Source of the DNA: Chara braunii
Taxonomy: Eukaryota > Streptophyta > Charophyceae > Charales > Characeae
Reading direction: 5' to 3'
Length of the DNA stretch: 25,051 bases
NCBI GenBank assembly: GCA_003427395.1
Contig: BFEA01000520.1
Location: 559,413-584,463, forward strand
Part shown: in pieces, positions 18,547-25,051 of the stretch
Position numbering within the stretch: position 1 is the first letter of the stretch
Layout of the letters: each line of letters begins with the position of its first letter
The notes under the pieces: generated by a model
What the model saw: only the letters and a program-made list of their open reading frames with translations
Told to the model about the DNA's origin: nothing
Database searches by the model: none
Program-made: the position numbers and the translations under genes

Positions 18547-18547
<1 letters not shown>
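18370..18547 (+). repeat. GA-rich repeat, second location
   Basis: Purine-rich sequence with GGA triplets and the core GGAGTTCATGACGAGGAGTA near 18512, one base different from the core at about 9699 next to the U6 copies. This shows a dispersed repeat family rather than a local simple sequence. It ends directly at the T30 tract. Confidence 0.7.

Positions 18548-18577
<30 letters not shown>
18548..18577. repeat. T30 homopolymer tract
   Basis: Thirty T in a row on the plus strand, equal to a poly(A) tail on the minus strand. It separates the GA-rich repeat from the GGTCCGG-bearing segment and may be the tail of a retrotransposed minus-strand copy. Confidence 0.85.
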
Positions 18578-18579
<2 letters not shown>

Positions 18580-18732
18580 CGGACAATATAGGGAATCCAA
18601 ACCAGAATCCGGACAAGGGATCCAGACCGGTCCGGATATTCCTGAATATTCCGGTTTTCCGAAAGCCCCGATGGGCCCGGGTGGTCCGGGGTCCGGGGTC
18701 CGGGGTCCGGGGTCCGGTCCGGCGTAGCTATG
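18578..18732. repeat. CCGG-rich segment with (GGTCCGG)5
   Basis: Contains many CCGG words and five exact tandem copies of GGTCCGG at 18683-18717, then TCCGGCGTAGCTATGG. A comparable CCGG-rich segment next to an A18 tract lies at 21511-21730 and ends GGTCCGGATCATAGCCATG. Both abut decayed retrotransposons. Pro/Gly/Asp open frames across it are repeat artefacts. Confidence 0.7.
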
Positions 18733-19060
18733 GTTTTTAGTAATAGTCTCAAAATCCATTTAGGTTGTCCGAAGCTAGCCATATGAATTGGCTGAAGCGG
18801 TCAACGATGATGAAACACTATAATTCTTCCAGTTTGTCTCTTGAAACCCTCACATAAACTCCATGGCGATGGATGCGCTCGCCCTATTAGACTTTTGGGA
18901 GCTGTTTGAGGAGATCATATGGTCTTTGAACTCTCCCCTTCCATCACTGACAAATGTTGGTACCCTGTAGAAGTTCTCCAATAGCTGCAGATGTGTTTTC
19001 TTCAGCCCAAAATGCCTGTTGCAGTCTCCCATAATATCATGTTGCAGCCGCTTGTTCATA
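18733..19060 (-). pseudogene. Gypsy integrase, zinc finger and core start
   Basis: Integrase inserts element cDNA into the host genome. At 19059-18950 the minus strand gives RLQHDIMGDCNRHFGLKKTH and LQLLENFYRVP, matching the N-terminal zinc-binding (H2C2) region of gypsy integrases. At about 18843-18770 it gives CFIIVDRFSQFIWLAS, matching the first catalytic Asp block (usually VVVDRFSKMAHF). Stops and a frameshift lie between, and the sequence is cut at 18733 by the CCGG-rich segment, so the rest of the DDE core is absent. Confidence 0.8.
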
Positions 19061-19900
19061 CAGACACTTGTTTACTACACCACTTCTCTCCACATAGAGC
19101 AGTTCTTTCTGCCTGGTGAATTTGGGAGCATGCTTTGAGTCTTCTTCCAAATCTGCGATCATCTTGCTGTATACAGGATCTGCGTCGTATGCTGATGCAA
19201 GTTAGTCCACAAGTGTGTCACTAATCTTCGCTTTAGTCAAGCCTGTTCCAAAGGAGTCCTGCATTTGGGACAACGCATCGGCCACCTTGTTGTAGCTGCC
19301 CTCGTGCCTCAACTCAAAGTCAAAGGTATCTATGATTGCTGACCACCGTGCAAACTTATCTGAAACTTTTGGCTGCATCTTCGGCTGGTGCAGCGTTTAG
19401 TGATCAGAAATGGTCTGCGCAACCAGTATGGTATGTCTGCATCTCTAAAGGGCATGGTGGAGAGCATACAGCTCCCTTTCATATTTGCTTGCAGCGACCC
19501 CGTTCTGAAGCATGCAATTGGAGAGACATTCCACTGGTTTAAGCCCATGTCCATCATTTTGATGCAACGCTGGCCTCAATCCTGTGCTAGCTGGCATCGA
19601 TCATCAACATGAAAGGCAACTCTAGATCTGTAATCTTCAGGATAGGGTGTTTGATGAGGCGGTCCTTGAGAGTAGTCTGAAAGGTCTCCTCACACAGATC
19701 ATTCCATATGAAAAGGGATTGTCCCTCCTTGTCAAGTTTGTGAGTGTTATGGTGATGACGGAACAACCTTAAATGAACTTCTTGTAGTAGTTTACCATCC
19801 TCAAGAATGATCACACCAATGACACCATTGTAATTGTCTTGGGTCTTGGCTAGTCTGCGACTGCTTCCTCCTTTCTGGCTTAGGGACTCATCCAATCAGC
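19061..19900 (-). pseudogene. Gypsy RNase H / RT connection, decayed
   Basis: RNase H removes the RNA strand during reverse transcription. At 19760-19590 the minus strand reads FIWNDLCEETFQTTLKDRLI and HPILKITDLELPFMLMIDAS, the classic connection ending in the first catalytic Asp. At 19540-19240, across frames, are PVECLSN, YERELYALHHAL, QPKMQPKVSDKFARW and IIDTFDFELRHEGSYNKVAD with ALSQM, matching the rest of the gypsy RNase H. Several stops and at least two frameshifts break it. Confidence 0.85.
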
Positions 19901-20450
19901 ACTAATGACATGTCCCAAGTGTAGGATCTGCTCATTCCTGTGTTGATTCGTCTTTACATTGACCTTGTACTCCCCTTGCCTCAACCTTTCAAACACCGAC
20001 TTCAATTGCTCCTCATGCTCTTCAGAGGACTAGTTGAACACAAGGATGCCTTCCAAGTACACCATCGCGTATATGCTGAGGTATTCTCTAAGCAGATCAT
20101 TCATTGTTGCTGGAAGCTCGCTAAGTCCGTCACACCAAACAGCATCACCTTTAACTTGTTAACTTGTGAAGTCCACTTTTACCTGGTGGCTGGTCTGCTG
20201 GGTCCACTTTTACCTGGTGGCAACCGCTCTGCGGGGCAATTTTTGAGAAGACCTTACACCCTTGCACACGGTCCACCAAGCCATCGATTTGAGGCAACAG
20301 CTCCACATCCTTGATCATTCTACTGTTCAGACCATCACAGCCAATGCACACTTGGACTCCATTTTTCTTCAGGACAAAGAGGATTGGAGCACCATATGGA
20401 CAACTCCTAGGTTTAATCCAGCCTTTCTCCGAGAGCTCAACAAAATGCAT
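19901..20450 (-). pseudogene. Gypsy reverse transcriptase, decayed
   Basis: The segment 20450-20151 has LSEKGWIKPRSCPYGAPILF, VLKKNGVQVCIGCDGLNSRM, LLPQIDGLVDRVQGCKVFSK and SGCHQVKVDPADQP, the fingers and palm start of a gypsy RT. At about 20080-19930 the catalytic box is degraded (YLEGILVFN in place of YLDDILIFS), followed by SEEHEEQLKSVFERLRQGEY and LHLGHVISAD. Between 20220 and 20150 some sequence is duplicated (CCACTTTTACCTGGTGG occurs twice, 27 bases apart). This element is from a different lineage than the one at 223-3886, judging by its protein sequence. Confidence 0.88.
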
Positions 20451-21130
20451 CTTGAGTTCCTTCTAATGTGCACGAGACATTTTGTATTTTCGTCCCTTGG
20501 AGGCATTGCATCAGGCACCAATTGAATTGGGTGTTTTACCTCTCTCTCTATGATGTCCGTAGGTTCTTCTTAAAGATCCTGATATCACTGCACCGACTGT
20601 TGTATTTTATCAGGCCCATTCTTCTCTGGGCCTGCATGCCACTACAATCACCCAGGCGATCCACAACCCTTCTCTTAGGTGCGCCCGGACATAGTTGAAG
20701 AATTGCTGGCGCAGAAAGTCGCTGCATCTGCAGTTTTCAACCATCGTTAGCCCAGTACCATCTTGAATGTTAAATTCTCTAAGATGTAGAATGACACAGC
20801 ATATCTCACTCTCCCTTGTGCATCAAATGTGAAGGGGATAACACTCACATACTGAGAGATGTTGACAACATCCTTGTTCGGAGTCTTCGGACAATGATTT
20901 CTATTGAATCGGAGGTCCAACACCTTTATATTGAGAGATGCAGTCTTCGTATTGCCCTCCGATGGAGGTAGTTCTATGATTAGTCATTTGACACCATGGT
21001 CTTGAACACTCGTTGACTATGGTATTCATAAGGATAACTTGTTCTTTCTCATTGAATTCTTCAATAGGTTCATTGACCCTAACCTGCTTCTTACCAGCAG
21101 CATGCATGCACAAGAACTTGTCCACCTCTG
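20451..21130 (-). pseudogene. Gypsy protease region and upstream, decayed
   Basis: At about 20870-20720 the minus strand reads VVNISQYVSVIPFTFDAQGR, VRYAVSFYILENLTFKMVLG and WL, which fits the C-terminal half of a gypsy retropepsin (x-x-x-LG-x-x-WL end). The active-site part further right is unrecognisable. The open frame 21125-20901 is in the right place but shows no D-S/T-G motif. Position relative to the RT supports the call; the detail is poor. Confidence 0.55.
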
Positions 21131-21492
21131 TTTACCCTGCTATAACTTCTGGCAGTGTGTACGGCTACTTTTCTCTTCCTCTTTGTCTCTATCGCTGCTA
21201 TCCTCTTCTTCTTTCTTCCAGGCGCTTGTAGTCCTAGCCACTTGAGGCTGAGAAGAGGGAAAACATGGCACCTTGATATAAGACTGCTCGCACCCCTCGC
21301 TTGTCCACTTGCTGCTTCACGCGCTGCTCCATACATTCACCTCGCTGTCACCGGGGGATGGCGGAGCTGCAAGGGGCTCGACTGAACACGACACACCTAC
21401 GACGCAGGGGGCAGCCCAGCTCATAGGCATTCAATTCCGCGGCTGCCTTTGGAAAATGGCTGCTGCAAAATCGACCACCCAACAGTATAGGG
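21131..21492. other. Non-coding stretch between gypsy remnant and A18 tract
   Basis: No recognisable gene. A T/C-rich patch lies at 21165-21225. In a complete minus-strand gypsy element gag would be expected here, but no gag pattern or zinc knuckle is visible. Confidence 0.4.
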
Positions 21493-21730
21493 AAAAAAAA
21501 AAAAAAAAAACCTCCTAGACTTCCGGGCCTTCGGGATCGTTGGTGGGGGCGGTGAAAAATAAGGCACTATTTTTTTTGGGCTGCCCAGGGTGTGAACAAA
21601 CGCCCTGGACCATCCAAATTTTTTTTGGCCGTTGGGCTGGGGCCCACACATCCCGACCGAGATCCGGACCCAGACCCTGGACCACAGACGGCCGGGATCC
21701 CTGTCCGGTGGTCCGGATCATAGCCATGCT
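21493..21730. repeat. A18 tract and CCGG-rich segment
   Basis: Eighteen A at 21493-21510, then two internal T8-9 runs, then GATCCGGACCCAGACC and GTCCGGTGGTCCGG, ending ATCATAGCCATGCTAAAAAC where the LINE remnant begins. It resembles the segment at 18578-18732 in its CCGG content, its homopolymer edge and its TAGC-ATG end. Confidence 0.6.
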
Positions 21731-21876
21731 AAAAACGGAACTCCCATGGCGGGAGATGGCCTTATACCAGATAAGGAATTTGGTTTCCTTCAAGGTTCAT
21801 GAAGAAATGGAATGCCATTGGTGCATCATGAACAAGTACTGGTCTCCACGGTCAGGGCATAGGGGTAGAGCCCACT
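21731..21876 (+). pseudogene. LINE reverse-transcriptase fragment, copy 1
   Basis: Encodes ELPWREMALYQIRNLVSFKV, then HEEMECHWCIMNKYWSPRSG, which looks like the linker between the RT and the C-terminal part of plant/algal non-LTR retrotransposons. A near-identical direct copy follows at 21980-22123, which identifies the pair as a duplication. Family assignment depends on the better conserved downstream parts. Confidence 0.6.
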
Positions 21877-21979
21877 AGAGACAAAGTGGAAGAATTATAG
21901 TGTTTCATCATCGTTAACCGCTTCAGCCAATTCATGAGGCTAGCTCCTGACAAACTAAATGGATTTTGAGACTATTACT
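21877..21979 (+). pseudogene. Gypsy integrase fragment, inverted copy
   Basis: The plus strand from AGACAAAGTGGAAG to GAGACTATTACTAAAA matches the reverse complement of 18733-18843 with about eight mismatches by eye. It encodes the same CFIIV-RFSQF block of integrase. It is sandwiched between two direct copies of a LINE fragment and is not part of a complete gypsy element here. Confidence 0.85.
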
Positions 21980-22469
21980 AAAAGCGGAACTCCCATGGCA
22001 GGAGATGGCCTCATACCAGATAAGGACTTTGGTTCCCTTCAAGGTTCATGAAGAAATGGAAGGCCCATGAACAAGTACTGGTCTCCTAGATCCAAATGGT
22101 CAGGGCATAGGGGTAGAGCCCACCAGTAGAGCAGGGATCCCCCAAGCTTGCGCTGGGCTGAGCTTATCACGACCTGGTCGAAAGCATTCCCTCGAAGCTG
22201 GAGGGACACAAGGACTAGAGAAGAAATTTTGAGGCAACCCCTCTTTGGCAACGATCTAGTAACATACCAAGAGAATCGACCATGGGTGCAGTTGGGTAGA
22301 GACAAAGGTGGAGAGCATGGGTTGCAAATGGGATAGAGCACCTTTGGGACGATGTAAACCGTAGCTGGAGAATGTAGAAAGAGTTCAAAACACGCCTGAA
22401 AGGGCATCACAATCTACAGAAAATCTTAGAGGAGCTTTTGGACAGCATACCATTGGTTGGAGGAAAATC
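21980..22469 (+). pseudogene. LINE reverse-transcriptase fragment, copy 2 and downstream
   Basis: Begins with the duplicated segment (AELPWQEMASYQIRTLVPFK) and continues across frames into LITTWSKAFPRSWRDTRTRE and EILRQPLFGNDLVTYQENRP. The EILRQPLFGN stretch is like the conserved post-RT segment of algal/plant L1-type LINE proteins. Stops and a frameshift are present. It is interrupted at 22470 by a T19 tract. Confidence 0.65.
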
Positions 22470-22782
22470 TTTTTTTTTTTTTTTTTTTCAAGAAACAACC
22501 CGGGCGAATGCTAGGTGCGCTGATAAGAGCAGACGCCACTAGCAAGGCCGGGGAGGCTCCATCTATTGGTGGGGAGCGGCACCTGCTGGAAAACGGGTCC
22601 AGCGTCCCTATGAACAATCACAAATCATACAAGAGGCCAGTAAGTGGAAGAAAGGTGAGGGGCCGACAGTAGGGAACCACCTAATCCCTTCAGTGGCTTT
22701 GAAATTTACAAAGTTTACTGACGTGAATAAGGAAATAGCAACCTTTAAGGTTCACTAATTAGAGGATACAGGGAGATCTATA
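22470..22782. repeat. T19 tract and probable insertion in LINE
   Basis: T19 at 22470-22488 is followed by about 290 bases with no LINE-like protein. The LINE frame stops making sense at the T tract and resumes near 22783, so a minus-strand retrocopy (tail to the left) probably inserted here. No clear target-site duplication was found. Confidence 0.45.
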
Positions 22783-23343
22783 GTGAAGGTTAGAAAGGAA
22801 CCACTGATAACTGAAGAATTCTACATTCAGAACCTCAGAAAAGTACGCCGGTTAATGAATGAGCAGAAATGGTCCTTGCAAAAAAAAGATAAGGAAGAGA
22901 AGGCCATATGGCTTTTTAGACCTGACAGGGACATAAAAGACTTGGAGGTGGACCCGGTGGAGTGGGGCTGGTAGGAACAGCCAGGAAGTGGGTAGCTATG
23001 GACGAGTATACACTGAAGGTGGGATACAGATCGAGACATAAGGCAAAATGCCTTAAGAAAACTATAGCAGAAAGATGGGAAGAGCATATGCAGATAGAAC
23101 CCCAATTGCTTACAATCCATTCCATGGAATTATTATTCATCCGTCAGACCTCAAAGGGTTAGAAGCCTCCAATGGCTGATAATGTACCTGGCAGTCTCAG
23201 TAAATACCAGGTTGGACTCAAGGCGTATGGAGGATAGGTTGATAGAGTCTCCTCTCGTGTGTTCAGACAATCAACCAGAAATGGTGGCTCATTGTTTCTT
23301 TGAATGCAAGCATGCTCAAGATGAAACGGTTTCACCCAGTTGA
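22783..23343 (+). pseudogene. LINE C-terminal part with zf-RVT domain
   Basis: 22783-22974 encodes LITEEFYIQNLRKVRRLMNE and QKWSLQKKDKEEKAIW, a lysine-rich stretch as found before the zf-RVT domain of LINE proteins. 23161-23340 encodes RSLQWLIMYLAVSVNTRLDS, then VCSDNQPEMVAHCFFECKHA. This is the Cys/His cluster (C-x..-E-x-x-x-HCFFEC) of the zf-RVT domain at the C-terminus of plant non-LTR reverse transcriptases. A one-base frame change lies just before 23161, and stops occur between the two parts. The protein frame ends at TGA near 23341. Confidence 0.75.
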
Positions 23344-23364
23344 CCCGACATTTGCAGACACAAA

Positions 23365-23590
23365 GATTTCATCCCTAGACCTATGCCCGAGCCCTGTACA
23401 TTGACCCTGTGTGACGAGTGAGATTCGATCCCTAGACCTACCCTGTACCCTGTACATAGACCCAGTGATCTGTGTGGGACTCGATCCCGTGACCTGTCCT
23501 ACCCCCTAGGCTAGTCTCTAGGTTGGATAGGAGGACTCGATCCCTAGGTCTGTAGATTAGGAGTTAGGTCTGTTACGATTAGGTTTAGGA
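23365..23590. repeat. 56/57-bp tandem repeat, four units
   Basis: Units start at 23365, 23422, 23478 and 23534, each opening with GATT(C/T)GATCCC or GACTCGATCCC and CTAGACCT-like sequence. The GATTCGATCCC word resembles a tRNA T-arm or B box, but no A box stands at the right distance. The repeat lies between the LINE end and the LTR-like region. Confidence 0.75.
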
Positions 23591-24316
23591 AGGTCTGTCC
23601 TAGAAGTCTCTATCTGAATCTACTGAGGCCTAGAGTCTGTCTGTAAGTCTGTAGGCTCTAGAAGGTCGTAGGTCCCTGTAGGCCAGTCCAGTCAGCAAGT
23701 ACCAGGGGTAGGGGCTGCACGTGGGGAAGGTTCTGGACCACGCGGTTGGTTCCACACGTTTTGGCAGAAGGCCAAACGTCTTCCCTGAGCCACACGTTTT
23801 GGCCCAGGCCCACACGTTTTGAGGCAGGCCTGAGTACCTCCAAGGAAGTATAACTAAAGAGGCAGCGTCCAGCCATTCATTCATTCGCCTGTGAGCCATG
23901 CAGACGTGCTGCCTTGGTATCTTGTGCGTGGAGGTCTGCAGGTGCCTGGAGAGGAAGTGGGCAGTGAAGAAGACAGCGGTCATAGCTGGCCAGTGAGGAG
24001 GACATTGGCGGCCATAGCTAGGAGGAGGAAGACGACGACGGCCATAGCCGCCCAGCTGCTGACTCAGACAGAGTGTACAGAGTGTGTATGTGTGTGTAGC
24101 GTGGACATTCAGGGTGATCCTCGTACGCGCGTGCATGAGGGAGAGTGAGGCTGGTGGTTGAGACAGTGTTCAGCGGCCATAGCCGCGAGTTGTACAATTG
24201 TATTGAACAGAGTTTAAGTGCAAGTTCGTTGTTGATTCTGAGTTGACGAGTTTGGTTTTGCCATCAGTTCTCGTGCATGCATGTTGTAAGCAAGTCTGAA
24301 GTCGAGTCTGATTGCA
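23571..24316 (+). mobile_element. Probable 5' LTR of a plus-strand element
   Basis: The right end is well supported: ...GATTGCA at 24316, one base, then the primer-binding site. The left end is a guess at TGTTACGATT (23571), giving about 746 bp, because the matching 3' LTR is outside the window. Inside are four CCACACGTTTTG-like words (23752-23821), a CACGTG box (23718) and a TATAACTAAAG (about 23848). These suit a U3 promoter. Recurrent CATAGC words begin at 23981. Confidence 0.5.
23718..23858 (+). promoter_or_regulatory. Possible LTR promoter with ACGT-core repeats
   Basis: CACGTG at 23718-23723 is followed by CCACACGTTTTGG (23752), CCAAACGTCTTC (23772), CCACACGTTTTGG (23790) and CCACACGTTTTG (23810). 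Then comes TATAACTAAAG near 23848. ACGT-core sites bind bZIP and bHLH factors in plants. The order and spacing fit an enhancer plus TATA box of an LTR, but nothing here shows activity. Confidence 0.4.
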
Positions 24317-24608
24317 TTGGTATCGGAGCTGGTACCCGTTGTCCCCGTCGAGCTGCAGCAAGCGAGGAAGGAGAAAGCCACCATAGCCAGAGTACGGCAG
24401 GAGAGAGAGAGGGAGCGACAGAGAGAGAGAGAGAAGGGGGACGGCAGCCATAGCTGCCAAGCTCGGGGAAGCAGACCACCATCAAGAAAGAAGAAAGAAG
24501 GGACGTACAGAGAAAGAAAAAGGAAGTTGATGAAGGGGGAGGTGAAGTCAGCCATAGCCAAGGTGAAGAAGACGACGACAGTGACGAAGAAGAAGGCCCA
24601 CCATAGCT
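23981..24608 (+). repeat. Recurrent CATAGC words in purine-rich sequence
   Basis: CATAGC occurs at about 23981, 24013, 24043, 24178, 24383, 24449, 24554 and 24603, mostly as GCCATAGC(C/T) after GA-rich runs (for example GAAGACGACGACGGCCATAG). The words lie on both sides of the primer-binding site, so the pattern is not confined to the LTR. Confidence 0.55.
24318..24332 (+). other. Primer-binding site (initiator Met-tRNA type)
   Basis: TGGTATCGGAGCTGG follows an LTR-like end in TTGCA with one spacer base. It is complementary, with one or two changes, to the 3' end of plant initiator Met-tRNA. It is identical to the site on the opposite strand at 5180-5194, which indicates two separate elements in opposite orientation with the same primer choice. 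Confidence 0.75.
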
Positions 24609-24622
24609 GGAAGGTTGGAGGG

Positions 24623-24778
24623 TTGACCAGAGGAGTTGACCAGCGTTGACCGGGTGTTGACCAACGTTGACTGGGTGTTGAGCAAGAGTTGACCAAGGGC
24701 GTTGACTAGAGTTGACCGGGGCGTTGGCCAGGAGCATTGACCGGTGAGTTGACCGAGACCATTGACCAGAGCGTCAAC
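24623..24778 (+). repeat. Cluster of TTGAC words (degenerate ~15-bp repeat)
   Basis: Eleven TTGAC words lie between 24623 and 24766, mostly GTTGACC(A/G), with two decayed copies (GTTGAGC, GTTGGCC) and a reverse one at the end (GTCAACCC). TTGAC is the W-box core bound by WRKY transcription factors in plants. The regular spacing suggests a degenerate tandem repeat that happens to multiply this core. Confidence 0.75.
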
Positions 24779-25003
24779 CCAGCTGGAGCGAGAAGACGAG
24801 CTGTATTTTCCTGCTAAGCCCTGGCCTTTCCCTTACCCTATGGGTGTGCACCTTCACCTTGGTACTTGCTAACGTCGAGTCTGTCAGAGTCAGTCAGTCA
24901 TATCTCCCTGTCACTTCTGTCCTGGATGTGGTCATAGAGCCGTGAGTCCAACCCGTGTAGCAGGGTTGCATCCCCGCCGACCGTATTGCAGAGGACCGGT
25001 AAA

Positions 25004-25025
25004 GCCGACCGGTCGGCGGTCCGCC
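25004..25025. repeat. Overlapping GC palindromes
   Basis: GCCGACCGGTCGGC (25004-25017) is a perfect palindrome and overlaps GGCGG-T-CCGCC (25015-25025). GCCGACC also occurs at 24976 and 25023. The function is unknown. Confidence 0.6.
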
Positions 25026-25051
25026 GACCAGTCAGAAAACAGCCTTCCACT

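Larger units (their letters stand above)
24333..25051 (+). mobile_element. Leader of plus-strand LTR element (runs off window)
   Basis: Purine-rich sequence after the primer-binding site, with a highly charged Arg/Lys/Glu open frame to about 24649 that overlaps the primer site and is probably not a real protein. No gag or pol motif appears before the window ends, so the coding part, if any, lies beyond 25051. Confidence 0.4.

Noticed and set aside
24317-24649. Charged 110-codon open frame at the LTR leader
   Set aside because: It starts inside the primer-binding site and its Arg/Glu/Lys runs come from GA-rich repeats.

Overview
The window looks like repeat-dominated nuclear DNA of a plant-lineage eukaryote, perhaps a charophyte-type alga. 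The signs are four U6 snRNA-derived copies that match the plant U6 consensus, Ty3/gypsy retrotransposons, primer sites for initiator Met-tRNA, a LINE remnant with a zf-RVT tail, long microsatellites and short assembly gaps (N runs). The organism assignment is inference; nothing here names a species. I found no intact host protein-coding gene.

Layout. Positions 1-81 are a (CA)n microsatellite. About 220-3880 (minus strand) is a decayed Ty3/gypsy element. Reading leftwards it has gag, a zinc knuckle, protease and reverse transcriptase, broken by frameshifts and stops, and its gag is interrupted at 3128-3326 by a small TTAA-flanked MITE. At 5180-5194 (minus) there is an iMet-type primer-binding site with a possible LTR to its right. 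About 6300-8500 is mostly non-coding, with one exon-like minus-strand stretch (7975-8093) that faintly resembles rotatin. At 8519-9450 there are microsatellites and a GA/CT-rich tandem region. Four U6-derived copies lie at 9468-10760, several followed by an A-rich run and GGA-rich DNA, and a tRNA-like A/B-box segment sits next to the last one.

10.0-14.0 kb is apparently gene-free. 14.09-15.21 kb holds a striking array of hairpins: a conserved CCCTAGGGTTAGGG-like head sits on lower stems that differ in sequence from copy to copy but stay complementary. 16.8-18.03 kb contains two diverged copies of a ~450-bp structured segment about 730 bp apart. 18.4-18.7 kb holds GA-rich repeat, a T30 tract and a GGTCCGG minisatellite. 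18.73-21.1 kb (minus) is a second decayed gypsy element (protease, RT, RNase H, integrase start). 21.73-23.34 kb (plus) is a LINE remnant in which two direct copies of a segment flank a piece of gypsy integrase. 23.36-23.58 kb is a 56/57-bp tandem repeat. From about 23.57 kb to the right edge is what appears to be an LTR, a primer-binding site at 24318, and the leader of a third LTR element, whose body lies outside the window.

The coding pieces do not form a pathway; they are layered, mutually interrupting transposons. The most unusual structure is the covarying hairpin array at 14.1-15.2 kb. The U6/GA-rich cluster and the TTAA MITE nested in gag come next.
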